Shown: piece after piece, positions 6,770-15,710 of the stretch
How the letters are laid out: the number at the start of each line of letters is the position of its first letter
How positions within the stretch are numbered: the stretch's first letter is position 1
DNA from: an uncultured Acetatifactor sp.
GTDB taxonomy: Bacteria > Bacillota > Clostridia > Lachnospirales > Lachnospiraceae
Direction: 5' to 3'
Assembly: GCA_910586435.1 (NCBI GenBank)
Contig: CAJUGT010000016.1
Location: 1 to 43,626, forward strand
Length of the DNA: 43,626 nt
Program-made: the position numbers and the translations under genes
Notes under the pieces: generated by a model
What the model saw: only the letters and a program-made list of their open reading frames with translations
What the model was told of the DNA's origin: nothing
The model's database searches: none

Positions 6770-8821
6770 ATGACAAAAAGAAAAAAGAGATATATAATTT
6801 GGGGGGCTATTTTATTTACACTTTTTATGACTGGATGTAAGGAGGATACGCAGAACTCCAGATGGAGGGAGGGGTACATAGCGATTAGGAAGGAAGAAAG
6901 CGCTCTGCCCACACCCAGGATGGACGGGGAAGGGCAGGGGATATACTGCCAGGTGCTTGGCAGGCAGTTCCATCATGGGGAAACAGCGCAAATCTGCGCC
7001 GTCAGGGATGGGGACAGCCTGGAAATAGGGGTGTATGGAGAGGATGGGGCATGGGAGACATTGCTTTCGGACGCCCCTGCGGAGTACCGTACCCGCTGGT
7101 ATCTGGGGAAGGATGGTGTGGGCTATGCCCTGACGGGGAAGACAGTTATCCGAGTGGAAGGCGGGGAGGAAACCTGCCGCTGGGAACTGGGGACTGTGGA
7201 AAGGGGATTTTGTGAACTGCCCGATGGCAGAGCGGTGGCCCTTTTGTATGAGGAAGATAAGGGAGCGTGGCTGGTGTGTTTGGACCCGGTGACGGGGGAT
7301 GTGAGCCGCTGGGGGAACGTGGCGTTAGAAAACGCCCCAAACCAGGCCATCAGCGTGCGGGACGGCCAGGTGCTTGTGATGGATGACACTGGGGTATGGA
7401 AGACGGCGGAAGAGCAGGGAGACTCGTCTGGAGGCCAGGAGACGGGCCGGGAATATGTGATGCCCTTTGGGACTGCCTACCGCCCCGGGGATGGGGTGGA
7501 GGATTTCCGTGTCACGGAAGATGGCCGGGTGGAAGTGCTGAAAAGGAGCGGCACTCTGCAAAGGCTGGAGCTATGCGCCCCGGAGGAGGTGGTAGTGGCC
7601 AGAATGTGGTATCCTGATCAGTGGATGGAGGAGAGCGTCAATTCTTTTAACCAGGAGAATGGTAAGTATTATGTTCTGTTGGAGTTAAGTGAGGATAAAA
7701 GTGACAGATCCAAAATAAGTGACTATCAGAGCCGCACGGCGGTGGAGATAGCCACAGGAGCGGGAGCGGACATTGTCTTCTCAGATGCGGTGGAGAAGGT
7801 GGATGAGCTGATAGAGTCGGGTGCTTTTGAGAATCTGAAGCCCTATATGGAGAGGGACGGCGTCAGGGAGGAGGAATATTTTCCGGGAGCCTTTGACATA
7901 TGGAGAGAGGACGGCGGAGTGTATGGGGTATGCCCGATTCTGGCAATGACAGGGCGTTGGGTGGATGAAAGGTTTATTGAAGAGGGGATGCTGGAGATAG
8001 AAGAGTTTGTAAATGCTATGCTGGCATATAATGGGGAAACGGTGGTATACGACCAGTATTGGGACGGAGGACTTATTCTGAATTATTTCCTGAGCGGCAC
8101 TGAGGACTTATGGGGGATGGTGGACTGGGAGGAAGGGGAGTGTGATTTTGGCGGAGAAATGTTTGCCAAGTTATTGGAAATGTCAAAGCGGTACGCAGGC
8201 GATGGAACTGACAGATTCCCATCTATCTCAGGGTGGCTGTGGATAAAAGATGCATATTTCTTTAAAAGGGAAGTGAGCCAGGAGTATTTGAAGAGAGAAG
8301 GAAAGGTGCCTTTGGGCTATCTGCATGACGATGGATGGCATATGAAGGTGTATGACGTGAACAGCACTGTACTGGCTATTAGCGCCGCATCCTCTAACAA
8401 AGAGGGGGCGTGGGAATTTATACAGTACCTTATGTCGGAGGAAGTGCAGGCACGTCGCAAGTATGAGGATAATTTCCCAGCCCACAAAGAAGCCTTTGAG
8501 CAGGTGATGAAAAGTATTATGGAGGAGGGCCCCATTATAGACCAGGCCAATGGTATGGGGAAGTGGTATCTTGCGGGAATGGAGGACTACAAAAAGCTGG
8601 GTGAAGAGGCGTACAGGGAGCTTTACACTCCTACAGAGGAAATCATTGGAGAAATCAGGGGACATTTGGAAGAGGCAAGGCCATTTTCCTTACGGACAGC
8701 GCCGATACTTCGCATCATTCAGGAGGAGACAGGAGCGTATTTTGCCGGGGACAAGGAAGCGGAGGAAGTGATTGGAATCATAGAGAACAGGGTGGGGCTT
8801 TATTTAAAGGAGCACCAGTAA
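6770..8821 (+). CDS. Extracellular solute-binding-type lipoprotein, copy A
   Basis: This 683-residue lipoprotein has a signal MTKRKKRYIIWGAILFTLF followed by lipobox MTGC (Cys near 23). Residues ~25-280 look beta-rich with repeated short strands (propeller-like), and I do not recognise a family. From about residue 285 it resembles the family 1 carbohydrate-binding fold of ABC transporters (GADIVFSDA, VYGVCPILAMTGRWV, then the SSNKEGAWEFIQYLMSEEVQ stretch common in sugar-binding proteins). No permease is adjacent, so it may serve a distant transporter or act as a surface sensor. The start at 6770 has AAGGGAG upstream and gives the lipoprotein signal; the longer in-frame ORF does not. It is the upstream member of a tandem pair. 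Confidence 0.8.
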   Translation: MTKRKKRYIIWGAILFTLFMTGCKEDTQNSRWREGYIAIRKEESALPTPRMDGEGQGIYCQVLGRQFHHGETAQICAVRDGDSLEIGVYGEDGAWETLLSDAPAEYRTRWYLGKDGVGYALTGKTVIRVEGGEETCRWELGTVERGFCELPDGRAVALLYEEDKGAWLVCLDPVTGDVSRWGNVALENAPNQAISVRDGQVLVMDDTGVWKTAEEQGDSSGGQETGREYVMPFGTAYRPGDGVEDFRVTEDGRVEVLKRSGTLQRLELCAPEEVVVARMWYPDQWMEESVNSFNQENGKYYVLLELSEDKSDRSKISDYQSRTAVEIATGAGADIVFSDAVEKVDELIESGAFENLKPYMERDGVREEEYFPGAFDIWREDGGVYGVCPILAMTGRWVDERFIEEGMLEIEEFVNAMLAYNGETVVYDQYWDGGLILNYFLSGTEDLWGMVDWEEGECDFGGEMFAKLLEMSKRYAGDGTDRFPSISGWLWIKDAYFFKREVSQEYLKREGKVPLGYLHDDGWHMKVYDVNSTVLAISAASSNKEGAWEFIQYLMSEEVQARRKYEDNFPAHKEAFEQVMKSIMEEGPIIDQANGMGKWYLAGMEDYKKLGEEAYRELYTPTEEIIGEIRGHLEEARPFSLRTAPILRIIQEETGAYFAGDKEAEEVIGIIENRVGLYLKEHQ

Positions 8822-10896
8822 GAGAATGTCAAGGAGATACTGCGATTATGGCAAATAGAAAAAAGGGGTATATAATGTTTTTGTCTATTTTGTGTGTCTT
8901 TCTTCTGGCAGGCTGCGGAAAGGATACGCAGAACTCCAGATGGAGGGAAGGGTACATAGCGATTAAGAAGGAAGAAAGCGCTCTGCCCACACCCAGGATG
9001 GACGGGGAAGTGCAGGGGATATACTGCCAGGTGCTTGGCAGGCAGTTCCATCATGGGGAAACAGCGCAAATCTGCGCCGTCAGGGATGGGGACAGCCTGG
9101 AAATAGGGGTGTATGGAGAGGATGGGGCATGGGAGACATTGCTTTCGGACGCCCCTGCGGAGTACCGTACCCGCTGGTATCTGGGGAAGGATGGTGTGGG
9201 CTATGCCCTGACGGGGAAGACAGTTATCCGAGTGGAAGGCGGGGAGGAAACCTGCCGCTGGGAACTGGGGACTGTGGAAAGGGGATTTTGTGAACTGCCC
9301 GATGGCAGAGCGGTGGCCCTTTTGTATGAGGAAGATAAGGGAGCGTGGCTGGTGTGTTTGGACCCGGTGACGGGGGATGTGAGCCGCTGGGGGAACGTGG
9401 CGTTAGAAAACGCCCCAAACCAGGCCATCAGCGTGCGGGACGGCCAGGTGCTTGTGATGGATGACACTGGGGTATGGAAGACGGCGGAAGAGCAGGGAGA
9501 CTCGTCTGGAGGCCAGGAGACGGGCCGGGAATATGTGATGCCCTTTGGGACTGCCTACCGCCCCGGGGATGGGGTGGAGGATTTCCGTGTCACGGAAGAT
9601 GGCCGTGTGGAAGTGCTGAAAAGGAGCGGCACTCTGCAAAGGCTGGAGCTATGCGCCCCTGAGGAGGTGGTGGTGGCCAGAATGTGGTACCTTGACAGGT
9701 GGATGGAGGGGTGCGTCAACCGTTTTAACAATGAGAATGGAAAGTATTATGTACTGGTGGAACAAAGCGAGGACCAGATGGACTGGTCCGGCATGAATGA
9801 GTATCAGAGCCGCACGGCGGTGGAGATAGCCACCGGGGCAGGGGCGGACATTGTTTTCTCAGACGCGTTGGGGGAGGTGGATGAGCTGATAGAGGCAGGG
9901 GCCTTTGAAAATCTGGTACCATACATGGAGAGGGACGGTGTCAGGGAGGAGGAGTATTTCCCTGGGGCCTTTGACGTATGGAAGAAGGATGGAAACGTCT
10001 ATGGGGCGTGCCCGGTTCTGGCAATGACAGGGCGTTGGCTGGACGAGAGGTTTATTGGAGAGGAGGAGTCCAAGATAGAAGAGCTTGTGGACACTATGCT
10101 GGCATACGATGAGGAGAAGGTGATATTTCACACGAGCTGGGACGGAGGACTTATTTTAAACTATTTTCTGAGCGGGACAGACGATTTATGGGGGATGGTG
10201 GACTGGGAGGAGGGGAAGTGTGACTTTGAGGGAAAGCTGTTTGCCAGGATGCTGGAAGTGTCGAAGCGGTATGCGGATGACAATACAGGGAGATACCATG
10301 CTATGTCAGATTGGCTTTGGACGTCTAGCGCATATCGTTTCAAAACAGAAGTAAGCCGTGATTACCTGAAAGGGGAAGGCAAGGTGCCGGTGGGGCATTT
10401 TTTTGATGATGGATGGCATATGGGCCTGCATGAGACAAACAGTACCATAGTGGCTATCAGCGCCACATCCTCTAACAAGGAAGGAGCGTGGGAATTTATT
10501 CGGTACATTATGTCAGAGGAGGTCCAGGCAAGTCACAAGTATGAGAGTGACTATGTATCCCATAGGGGAGCCTTTGAGTGGGTGATGGAAAACGCTATGG
10601 AGGAGGGGCCCATGATAGACAAGCCCAATGGTATGGGAAAATGGTTTTTGGTAGATGGGGTAGATTATTATGAGCTGGGTGAAGAGGCGTACAGGGAGCT
10701 TTACACTCCTACAGAGGAAATCATTGGAGAAATCAGGGGACATTTGGAAGAGGCAAGGCCATTTTCCTTACGGACAGCGCCGATACTTCGCATCATTCAG
10801 GAGGAGACAGGAGCGTATTTTGCCGGGGACAAGGAAGCGGAGGAAGTGATTGGAATCATAGAGAACAGGGTAGGGCTTTATTTAAAGGAGCGCCAG
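6844..10896 (+). repeat. 2,078-bp tandem duplication with conserved ends and diverged centre
   Basis: 6844-7612 matches 8922-9690 with only about six differences in ~770 bp. 8596-8818 matches 10674-10896 almost perfectly. Both pairs have the same 2,078-bp offset, so there is no net indel between them. The central ~980 bp (7613-8595 against 9691-10673) is clearly related but much more diverged. This pattern fits duplication followed by gene conversion at the ends or diversification in the centre. Confidence 0.9.
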
Positions 10897-10899
10897 TAG
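8848..10899 (+). CDS. Extracellular solute-binding-type lipoprotein, copy B
   Basis: This 683-residue protein is exactly the same length as copy A. The signal MANRKKGYIMFLSILCVFLLAGC differs, and its lipobox LAGC is cleaner. From the residue after the Cys to about residue 280 it is nearly identical to copy A. The middle, carrying the predicted ligand-binding lobe, diverges, and the last ~75 residues are again nearly identical. AAGGAG lies about 11 nt before the start, 26 nt after the stop of copy A, so the pair is probably co-transcribed. The substrate is unknown. No transporter permease or ATPase is next to it. Confidence 0.8.
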   Translation: MANRKKGYIMFLSILCVFLLAGCGKDTQNSRWREGYIAIKKEESALPTPRMDGEVQGIYCQVLGRQFHHGETAQICAVRDGDSLEIGVYGEDGAWETLLSDAPAEYRTRWYLGKDGVGYALTGKTVIRVEGGEETCRWELGTVERGFCELPDGRAVALLYEEDKGAWLVCLDPVTGDVSRWGNVALENAPNQAISVRDGQVLVMDDTGVWKTAEEQGDSSGGQETGREYVMPFGTAYRPGDGVEDFRVTEDGRVEVLKRSGTLQRLELCAPEEVVVARMWYLDRWMEGCVNRFNNENGKYYVLVEQSEDQMDWSGMNEYQSRTAVEIATGAGADIVFSDALGEVDELIEAGAFENLVPYMERDGVREEEYFPGAFDVWKKDGNVYGACPVLAMTGRWLDERFIGEEESKIEELVDTMLAYDEEKVIFHTSWDGGLILNYFLSGTDDLWGMVDWEEGKCDFEGKLFARMLEVSKRYADDNTGRYHAMSDWLWTSSAYRFKTEVSRDYLKGEGKVPVGHFFDDGWHMGLHETNSTIVAISATSSNKEGAWEFIRYIMSEEVQASHKYESDYVSHRGAFEWVMENAMEEGPMIDKPNGMGKWFLVDGVDYYELGEEAYRELYTPTEEIIGEIRGHLEEARPFSLRTAPILRIIQEETGAYFAGDKEAEEVIGIIENRVGLYLKERQ

Positions 10900-10951
10900 G
10901 TGGAGGCAAAGACAAAGGTTCAAATCTCTACGGAAAAAGGAGCATTTTTGA

Positions 10952-10980
10952 TTGAAGGAGCACCCCCTTTCTGGTATACT
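10952..10980 (+). promoter_or_regulatory. Sigma-A promoter, probably for pepF
   Basis: TTGAAG (10952-10957), 17-nt spacer, TATACT (10975-10980). No gene begins until 11424, so the transcript would carry a leader of about 430 nt. Confidence 0.65.
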
Positions 10981-11079
10981 ATGTCAATAAGAGGAGTGTA
11001 TCTGTTTTACACAGCAGTAACTATAGAAATAAATGTTGTTGTAATCAGGAAGCTAAATACCTTGTTTTTGAATATGTGT

Positions 11080-11243
11080 TTAGCTGGACAGGCGGGGGTG
11101 AGAAGGTACACGAGAGCAAATTTCATGAGACACTACTTAGTGTCTCTGGGTACTTACGAATGAAATTTGTCTCTCCTGTGTGTGCGCCGAAGGAACCACA
11201 CCCTTTGTGCTGCCTGGCAGCGACGTAAAATTAGTCCAGCTAA
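11080..11243 (+). ncRNA. Structured leader element 1 (or palindromic repeat element)
   Basis: TTAGCTGGAC (11080-11089) pairs with GTCCAGCTAA (11234-11243), closing a 164-nt unit. Inside, 11112-11126 pairs with 11160-11175 (5 + 10 bp, one bulged T), capped by GAGACAC/GTGTCTC (11127-11146). GCTGC/GCAGC near 11209-11221 forms another hairpin. There is no ORF. It could be part of the pepF leader RNA or an inserted repeat; the nested stems and closing helix support a folded RNA either way. Confidence 0.5.
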
Positions 11244-11270
11244 GAAATGTCAAGAGGAAACTTAAAAACA

Positions 11271-11379
11271 GTCTCGGAACGGGGGTGCAATGTGTCTTTC
11301 AGACACAGGGAAGGGTTTTCAGACGCATATGCGACTGAATAACCCTTCCCTGGTTGGGGCACCGAAGTGCAAGAGACCG
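11271..11379 (+). ncRNA. Structured leader element 2 upstream of pepF
   Basis: GTCTC (11271) pairs with GAGAC (near 11373-11377), and GGTGC with GCACC further in. Within the junction lie a perfect TGTGTCT/AGACACA hairpin (11291-11307) and a long arm AGGGAAGGGTT/AACCCTTCCCT (11307-11317 with 11341-11351) extended by TTCAG/CTGAA. This is a multi-branch fold. The strand GCACCGAAGTGC recalls GCCGAAG segments of glycine or lysine riboswitches, but the rest of those consensus patterns is absent, so I do not assign a class. Confidence 0.45.
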
Positions 11380-11415
11380 GAACAAGTTCCCGCATGCGGG
11401 AACTGGAATAGGAGG
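11378..11415 (+). promoter_or_regulatory. Perfect 20-bp palindrome next to the pepF ribosome site
   Basis: AGTTCCCGCA/TGCGGGAACT (11385-11404) is perfectly self-complementary and ends 5 nt before AGGAGG (11410-11415). A related 20-nt segment, 18 of 20 identical at 11378-11397 and 16959-16978, precedes the HAAS/DUF4097 gene. It may be a regulatory hairpin affecting translation, or a dimeric protein site. Confidence 0.5.
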
Positions 11416-11423
11416 ATTGAAAC

Positions 11424-13223
11424 ATGGAATTAAAGTCACGCAGTGAAGTCCCGGTGGAATTGACATGGGACTTGTCTTCCATTTACAAAACGGAAGAGGA
11501 AATGTACCAGGATGTGGAAAAACTGAAAAGCTTGTGTGAGCATATGGAGCGGGAATACAAAGGAAAACTGGATTCACCTCAGAGAATCAACGCATGTCTG
11601 GATGATTACAGGGAAATATACAGATTGCGGACATTGACAGGTCTGTATTGTGACTTGGCAGTTTCCGTGGATTATTACAATACATATCATCAGGAGCGCA
11701 ATGAAAAAATATCCAGTCTGTTTTCTGAAATTTTCAGTAAGCTCAGTTTTGTGGAAAGTGAAATTATGGAACAGGAAGATGCCCTGTTACAGGAAGCGAT
11801 TGAAATTGCCAGGGAGAATAAATTATTTCTAAAAGATATTCTTCGTGACAAGCCCCATCATCTGCATCCGGAAACGGAACGGGCTTTGGCGGCATTGTCC
11901 CAGACCATACATGCGCCTTATCAGATTTACAATATGGCTAAGCTGGCAGATATGAAATTCGACTCTTTTCAGGCGGGAGGAAAAGAATACCCTCTGGGGT
12001 ACTCTCTGTTTGAAAATAATTATGTGTATGAAAAAGACACGGAAGTCCGCCGGGCTGCTTTCACGGCGTTTTCCAGGAAGATTCGGGAATATGAAAATGT
12101 GACTGCGACGGTATACAATACCCAGGTCCGGACAGAGAAGACCATAGCTAGTTTAAGAGGGTTTGATTCTGTATTTGATAAGTTGTTGTTTCCGCAAAAG
12201 GTATCTCAGGAAATGTATCACCGACAGATTGATCTGATAACCGAGTGTTTGGCGCCTCATATGCGAAGGTATGCGCGTCTGCTGAAAAGGATACACAAAC
12301 TGGACAGGATGACGTTTGCCGATCTGAAGATTGCCGTGGACCCGGAGTATGACCCTGAAGTCACTATTGAAGAATCCAAAGCGTATATTGAAAAGGGGCT
12401 GGCCATTCTGGGAGAGGAATATGTGGAAATGGTCAGGACCGCATATCGTGACAGGTGGGTGGATTTCGCTCAAAACGCGGGAAAATCCACCGGCGGATTC
12501 TGTGCCAGCCCTTATGGGAAGAATTCTTTTATCCTCTTATCCTGGCACAATCGTATGGCGGATGTCTTCACATTGGCTCATGAACTGGGACATGCGGGGC
12601 ATTTCAAGGCTTGCAATGGAAGCCAGTCCATATTTGACACAGATGTGTCAAGCTATTTTTTAGAAGCGCCTTCTACCATGAATGAGCTGTTGATGGCGCA
12701 GTATTTATTGAAAGTGAACCCGGACCCAAGGTTCCGGCGTTGGGTATTATCCTGTATGATAAGCAATACCTATTACCATAATTTTGTAACACATTTAATA
12801 GAAGCTGCTTATCAGAGAGAAGTATACAGAATCATTGATAAAGGGGGAAGCGTAAACGCGGAGACGCTGAATAAGATTATGCGGGAGACCCTTGAGAAGT
12901 TCTGGGGGGAAGAGGTGGAGATTTCCGAGGATGCCGCCCTTACCTGGATGCGGCAGCCGCATTATTATATGGGACTCTATTCCTATACTTACAGCGCCGG
13001 ACTTACGGTTGCTACCCAGGTTTGCAGGAGGATCGAACGGGAGGGCACACCGGCGGTGGAGGACTGGAAAAAGGTCCTTGCGGCGGGCGGTACACTGGAA
13101 CCCGAAGGGCTGGCCAAACTGGCAGGGATTGACATTACCACAGAAACTCCCTTGAGAGAAACCATTGCCTATATTGGGGAAATGATTGGGGAGATTGAGC
13201 GTCTCACAGAGGAGCTTTTATGA
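11424..13223 (+). CDS. pepF: Oligoendopeptidase F (M3 zinc metallopeptidase)
   Basis: This 599-residue protein matches the usual ~600-residue length of PepF. The zinc motif HELGH is seen in LAHELGHAGHF near residue 387, followed by the family's downstream glutamate helix (FLEAPSTMNELL near 411). The C-terminal MGLYSYTYSAGL segment is also characteristic. There is no signal peptide, so it is cytoplasmic, where it cleaves short peptides of about 7-17 residues. AGGAGG lies 8 nt before the ATG. It appears monocistronic behind a long structured leader, and its stop overlaps the stop of the convergent exchanger gene. Confidence 0.95.
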   Translation: MELKSRSEVPVELTWDLSSIYKTEEEMYQDVEKLKSLCEHMEREYKGKLDSPQRINACLDDYREIYRLRTLTGLYCDLAVSVDYYNTYHQERNEKISSLFSEIFSKLSFVESEIMEQEDALLQEAIEIARENKLFLKDILRDKPHHLHPETERALAALSQTIHAPYQIYNMAKLADMKFDSFQAGGKEYPLGYSLFENNYVYEKDTEVRRAAFTAFSRKIREYENVTATVYNTQVRTEKTIASLRGFDSVFDKLLFPQKVSQEMYHRQIDLITECLAPHMRRYARLLKRIHKLDRMTFADLKIAVDPEYDPEVTIEESKAYIEKGLAILGEEYVEMVRTAYRDRWVDFAQNAGKSTGGFCASPYGKNSFILLSWHNRMADVFTLAHELGHAGHFKACNGSQSIFDTDVSSYFLEAPSTMNELLMAQYLLKVNPDPRFRRWVLSCMISNTYYHNFVTHLIEAAYQREVYRIIDKGGSVNAETLNKIMRETLEKFWGEEVEISEDAALTWMRQPHYYMGLYSYTYSAGLTVATQVCRRIEREGTPAVEDWKKVLAAGGTLEPEGLAKLAGIDITTETPLRETIAYIGEMIGEIERLTEELL

Positions 13224-14204
13224 TACAGTTCGTATCATGGCAAAGAGAACTTCACCAACATACAGCAGAAGCATGATAAGGCCCTCCGAGCGTTTCAGAG
13301 ATTTCCTGGTCAACAGGAAGACATAGGTTATGATGCTTGCGGCAATGAGCAGTATCATATCATATACCGAGGCAACATTTACTGTTATGGGATGGATGGC
13401 GGCAGAGAGTCCCAGGATTAAGAGCAGGTTAAAGACATTGGAGCCCACTGCGTTTCCCACGGCAAGTCCTGTTTCTCCCTTCTTGGCCGCTACAATGGAG
13501 GTGACAAGTTCAGGGAGAGAAGTCCCAACGGCCACAATGGTGAGACCGATAAGTGTCTCAGACATACCGAAGGTTTTGGCGATTTCCTTTGCGCTGAACA
13601 CAACTGCCTGGCCGCCGCCGATAATCAGTACAAGTCCCAGTAATATAAATAAGAAACATTTCCAGAGAGGCAGAAGTTCTGCCTCTTTGCTGTTATCAGG
13701 ATTTTTCCTGGCATCATAAATCAAATATAAAATATACACCAGAAAGAGAATAAACATGGAAATTCCGGTGATTCGATTTACATTTCCGGCAATGTGGTCC
13801 ATATTCTCCCGAAGGAAGGCTCCGGAGGTGACAGCGCCGAAACAGGTCACAAGCAAAACGAGGATTGTTGTGACAATGGACAGAGGAAAATCCCTTTTGA
13901 GAATTGCGTCGTCTGCCGGGACAGCATGGATAACGGCGCAGATGCCCAGAACACATAAGAGATTGAATATATTGGAGCCGACCACATTGCTTAACGCGAT
14001 TTCATTGGAACCCTGAAGAGCGGCGGATATGCTTACGGCCAGCTCTGGGGCGCTGGTGCCGAGGGCAACGATGGTAAGCCCGATAATCAATCCCGGTACT
14101 TTGAATTTCCGGGCCAGGGCGGAGCTTCCGTCCACAAATCTGTTTGCGCCCTTAACCAAAGCAAGAAAACCAAATGCCAGTAAAGCCATATGAAATATAA
14201 TCAT
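13218..14204 (-). CDS. Sodium/calcium exchanger family protein (CaCA, YrbG-like)
   Basis: This 328-residue membrane protein has about ten hydrophobic segments and two inverted alpha repeats with the family signature: GLTIVALGTSAPELAVS then NVVGSNIFNLL (near residues 40-90), and GLTIVAVGTSLPELVTS then NAVGSNVFNLL (near 205-255). The acidic residue in each PEL motif coordinates the cation. It exchanges Ca2+ for Na+ or H+ across the cytoplasmic membrane. The start at 14204 is favoured by GGAGG 7 nt upstream; a longer ORF adds MKANGGIS, which overlaps this site. It has its own promoter and overlaps the pepF stop by 6 bp. Confidence 0.9.
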   Translation of the reverse strand: MIIFHMALLAFGFLALVKGANRFVDGSSALARKFKVPGLIIGLTIVALGTSAPELAVSISAALQGSNEIALSNVVGSNIFNLLCVLGICAVIHAVPADDAILKRDFPLSIVTTILVLLVTCFGAVTSGAFLRENMDHIAGNVNRITGISMFILFLVYILYLIYDARKNPDNSKEAELLPLWKCFLFILLGLVLIIGGGQAVVFSAKEIAKTFGMSETLIGLTIVAVGTSLPELVTSIVAAKKGETGLAVGNAVGSNVFNLLLILGLSAAIHPITVNVASVYDMILLIAASIITYVFLLTRKSLKRSEGLIMLLLYVGEVLFAMIRTVS

Positions 14205-14264
14205 GCTGATGCCTCCGTTTGCTTTCATCCGTAATCATGGGATGCGTGTCAGGTGATGCCAGTC

Positions 14265-14293
14265 AGTATATCATTTCCCACACAGGACAGCAA
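14265..14293 (-). promoter_or_regulatory. Sigma-A promoter of the CaCA exchanger
   Basis: On the minus strand, TTGCTG (14288-14293), 17-nt spacer, TATACT (14265-14270), about 60 nt before the start codon. Confidence 0.6.
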
Positions 14294-14351
14294 GTGATAT
14301 GGAAAAATTTTGCAAAATTCATTCTGCCTCATTTGGCTGAAAGTAAATGTG

Positions 14352-15686
14352 TCAATACATTGGTGAATCCATGCAAGGAAGTTCCGGGAACTTGATGTAG
14401 ATTGCGGTTCCTTTTCCCTCAATACTTTCCAGGGTGATTTGGGCGTTATGGACCTTGGCGATGTGTTTCACAATGGCAAGGCCGAGTCCTGTGCCACCGG
14501 TTTTCTTGGAACGGCTTTTATCCACCCGGAAGAAGCGTTCAAATACCCGGTCCTGATATATTTTTGGTATGCCGATACCATCATCCCGGACAATAAGCTG
14601 GTCTGTGACAGTTATCCACACATGCCCGCCCCTTTTATTATAGCGTATTCCATTGTCACACAGGTTGTAGAGCAGTTCCTCCAAAAGTTCCTGATTGGCA
14701 TGAACCGGAAGAGAATTTCCCAGGAAGGAAAGAGTGACACCATGTTTTTCCGCTACAGGTTTCAGCATTTCGACACAATGTCCGGCAAGGTCGTAAATGT
14801 CTACTGTGGCAAAAGATATTGTATGGTCAGCAGAATCGTCCAGTTCTGACAATTGCAGAATATCGTTGATCAGAACAAGGAGCCTTCCGGCGTTTTGATG
14901 GATTTCCTCCGCAAAATGCTTTGCTTCATCAGGGGAAGCCATGCCATGGGCAATTAATTCCGAGTAACCGGAAATGGACGTCAGGGGAGTTTTTAATTCA
15001 TGACTTACGTTGGCGGTGAACTCCTGGCGAAGTCTGGCGTTTTTTAACGCTTCTTCATGCTGGGAACGTATAAGCGAAATAAAAGGGGAAAGTTCTCTGT
15101 ATACCGTCATGTTTTCCAGATGATTCATGTCTTCGGCCATTCGTTCTATGGGTTTCACAAATGCCTTTGTGAGATGTCTGGCAATTATCATGGAGAAAAG
15201 AAAAGAGAAAACGGCAATGAATATGGCGGCGGGCAGGGCATTTGTATATATATTCCATATATTGCCGGATTCCTTGGCAATGCGGATAATTGTTCCATCC
15301 TGGGATTTCAGGGCATAAAAAAAGATGCTTTGCTCCATGGTCATGGATTTCCGAATACAGAGTCCTTGGCCATGGTTCATGGCCTCTGTGACTTCAGGTC
15401 TGGTTCCGTGATTGCCCAATGTGGTGTCATTCGCGTAACTGTCATAGAGCACCAATCCCTCCGGCCCAATCCAGGTAATCCTCAATTCATCCTCCGGCAG
15501 CGCAAATGCCTCTTCTTTCAATCGGGGCATCAGATTCAGGCGGTCAATGAGCCTGGCAATGGAGGAAAGGTCGGAGAAGACTTCTTTTTGGAACAATTGA
15601 TATGTTCCCATGGTGGTAAGTATTACGGTCAGCAGGATGGAAACTGCCGTAACAAGCATGAAATTCAGGTTCATTTTTCTGGTCAT
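14352..15686 (-). CDS. PhoR-like sensor histidine kinase
   Basis: This 444-residue kinase has two membrane segments (about 10-30 and 150-172) flanking a ~120-residue extracytoplasmic sensor, a linker, the HisKA box FTANVSHELKTPLTSISGYSE (His near 229) and HATPase_c with N box LLYNLCDNGIRYN, DDGIGI and GGTGLGLAIVKHIA. Order and length match PhoR/WalK-type kinases, but no clear PAS domain is visible. It is encoded 24 nt after its response regulator. GGAG lies about 7 nt before the ATG. Phosphate starvation is the usual signal for relatives, but nothing here proves that. Confidence 0.85.
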   Translation of the reverse strand: MTRKMNLNFMLVTAVSILLTVILTTMGTYQLFQKEVFSDLSSIARLIDRLNLMPRLKEEAFALPEDELRITWIGPEGLVLYDSYANDTTLGNHGTRPEVTEAMNHGQGLCIRKSMTMEQSIFFYALKSQDGTIIRIAKESGNIWNIYTNALPAAIFIAVFSFLFSMIIARHLTKAFVKPIERMAEDMNHLENMTVYRELSPFISLIRSQHEEALKNARLRQEFTANVSHELKTPLTSISGYSELIAHGMASPDEAKHFAEEIHQNAGRLLVLINDILQLSELDDSADHTISFATVDIYDLAGHCVEMLKPVAEKHGVTLSFLGNSLPVHANQELLEELLYNLCDNGIRYNKRGGHVWITVTDQLIVRDDGIGIPKIYQDRVFERFFRVDKSRSKKTGGTGLGLAIVKHIAKVHNAQITLESIEGKGTAIYIKFPELPCMDSPMY

Positions 15687-15710
15687 ATGTTATCTCCTGC
15701 CGGGTATTCT

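Noticed and set aside
6532..6840. 102-residue plus-strand frame before the first lipoprotein
   Set aside because: It spans the probable terminator hairpin, has no ribosome site and overlaps the lipoprotein start in another frame.
10902..11163. Short frame after the second lipoprotein
   Set aside because: It has weak codon character, no supported start and runs through the predicted promoter and into the structured element.
11271..11379. Glycine or lysine riboswitch
   Set aside because: Only the short GCACCGAAGTGC strand is reminiscent; the other conserved core strands of either class are missing and pepF is not a usual target.
11080..11423. T-box leader
   Set aside because: I found no AGGGTGG-type antiterminator strand and no terminator with a T run before the gene.
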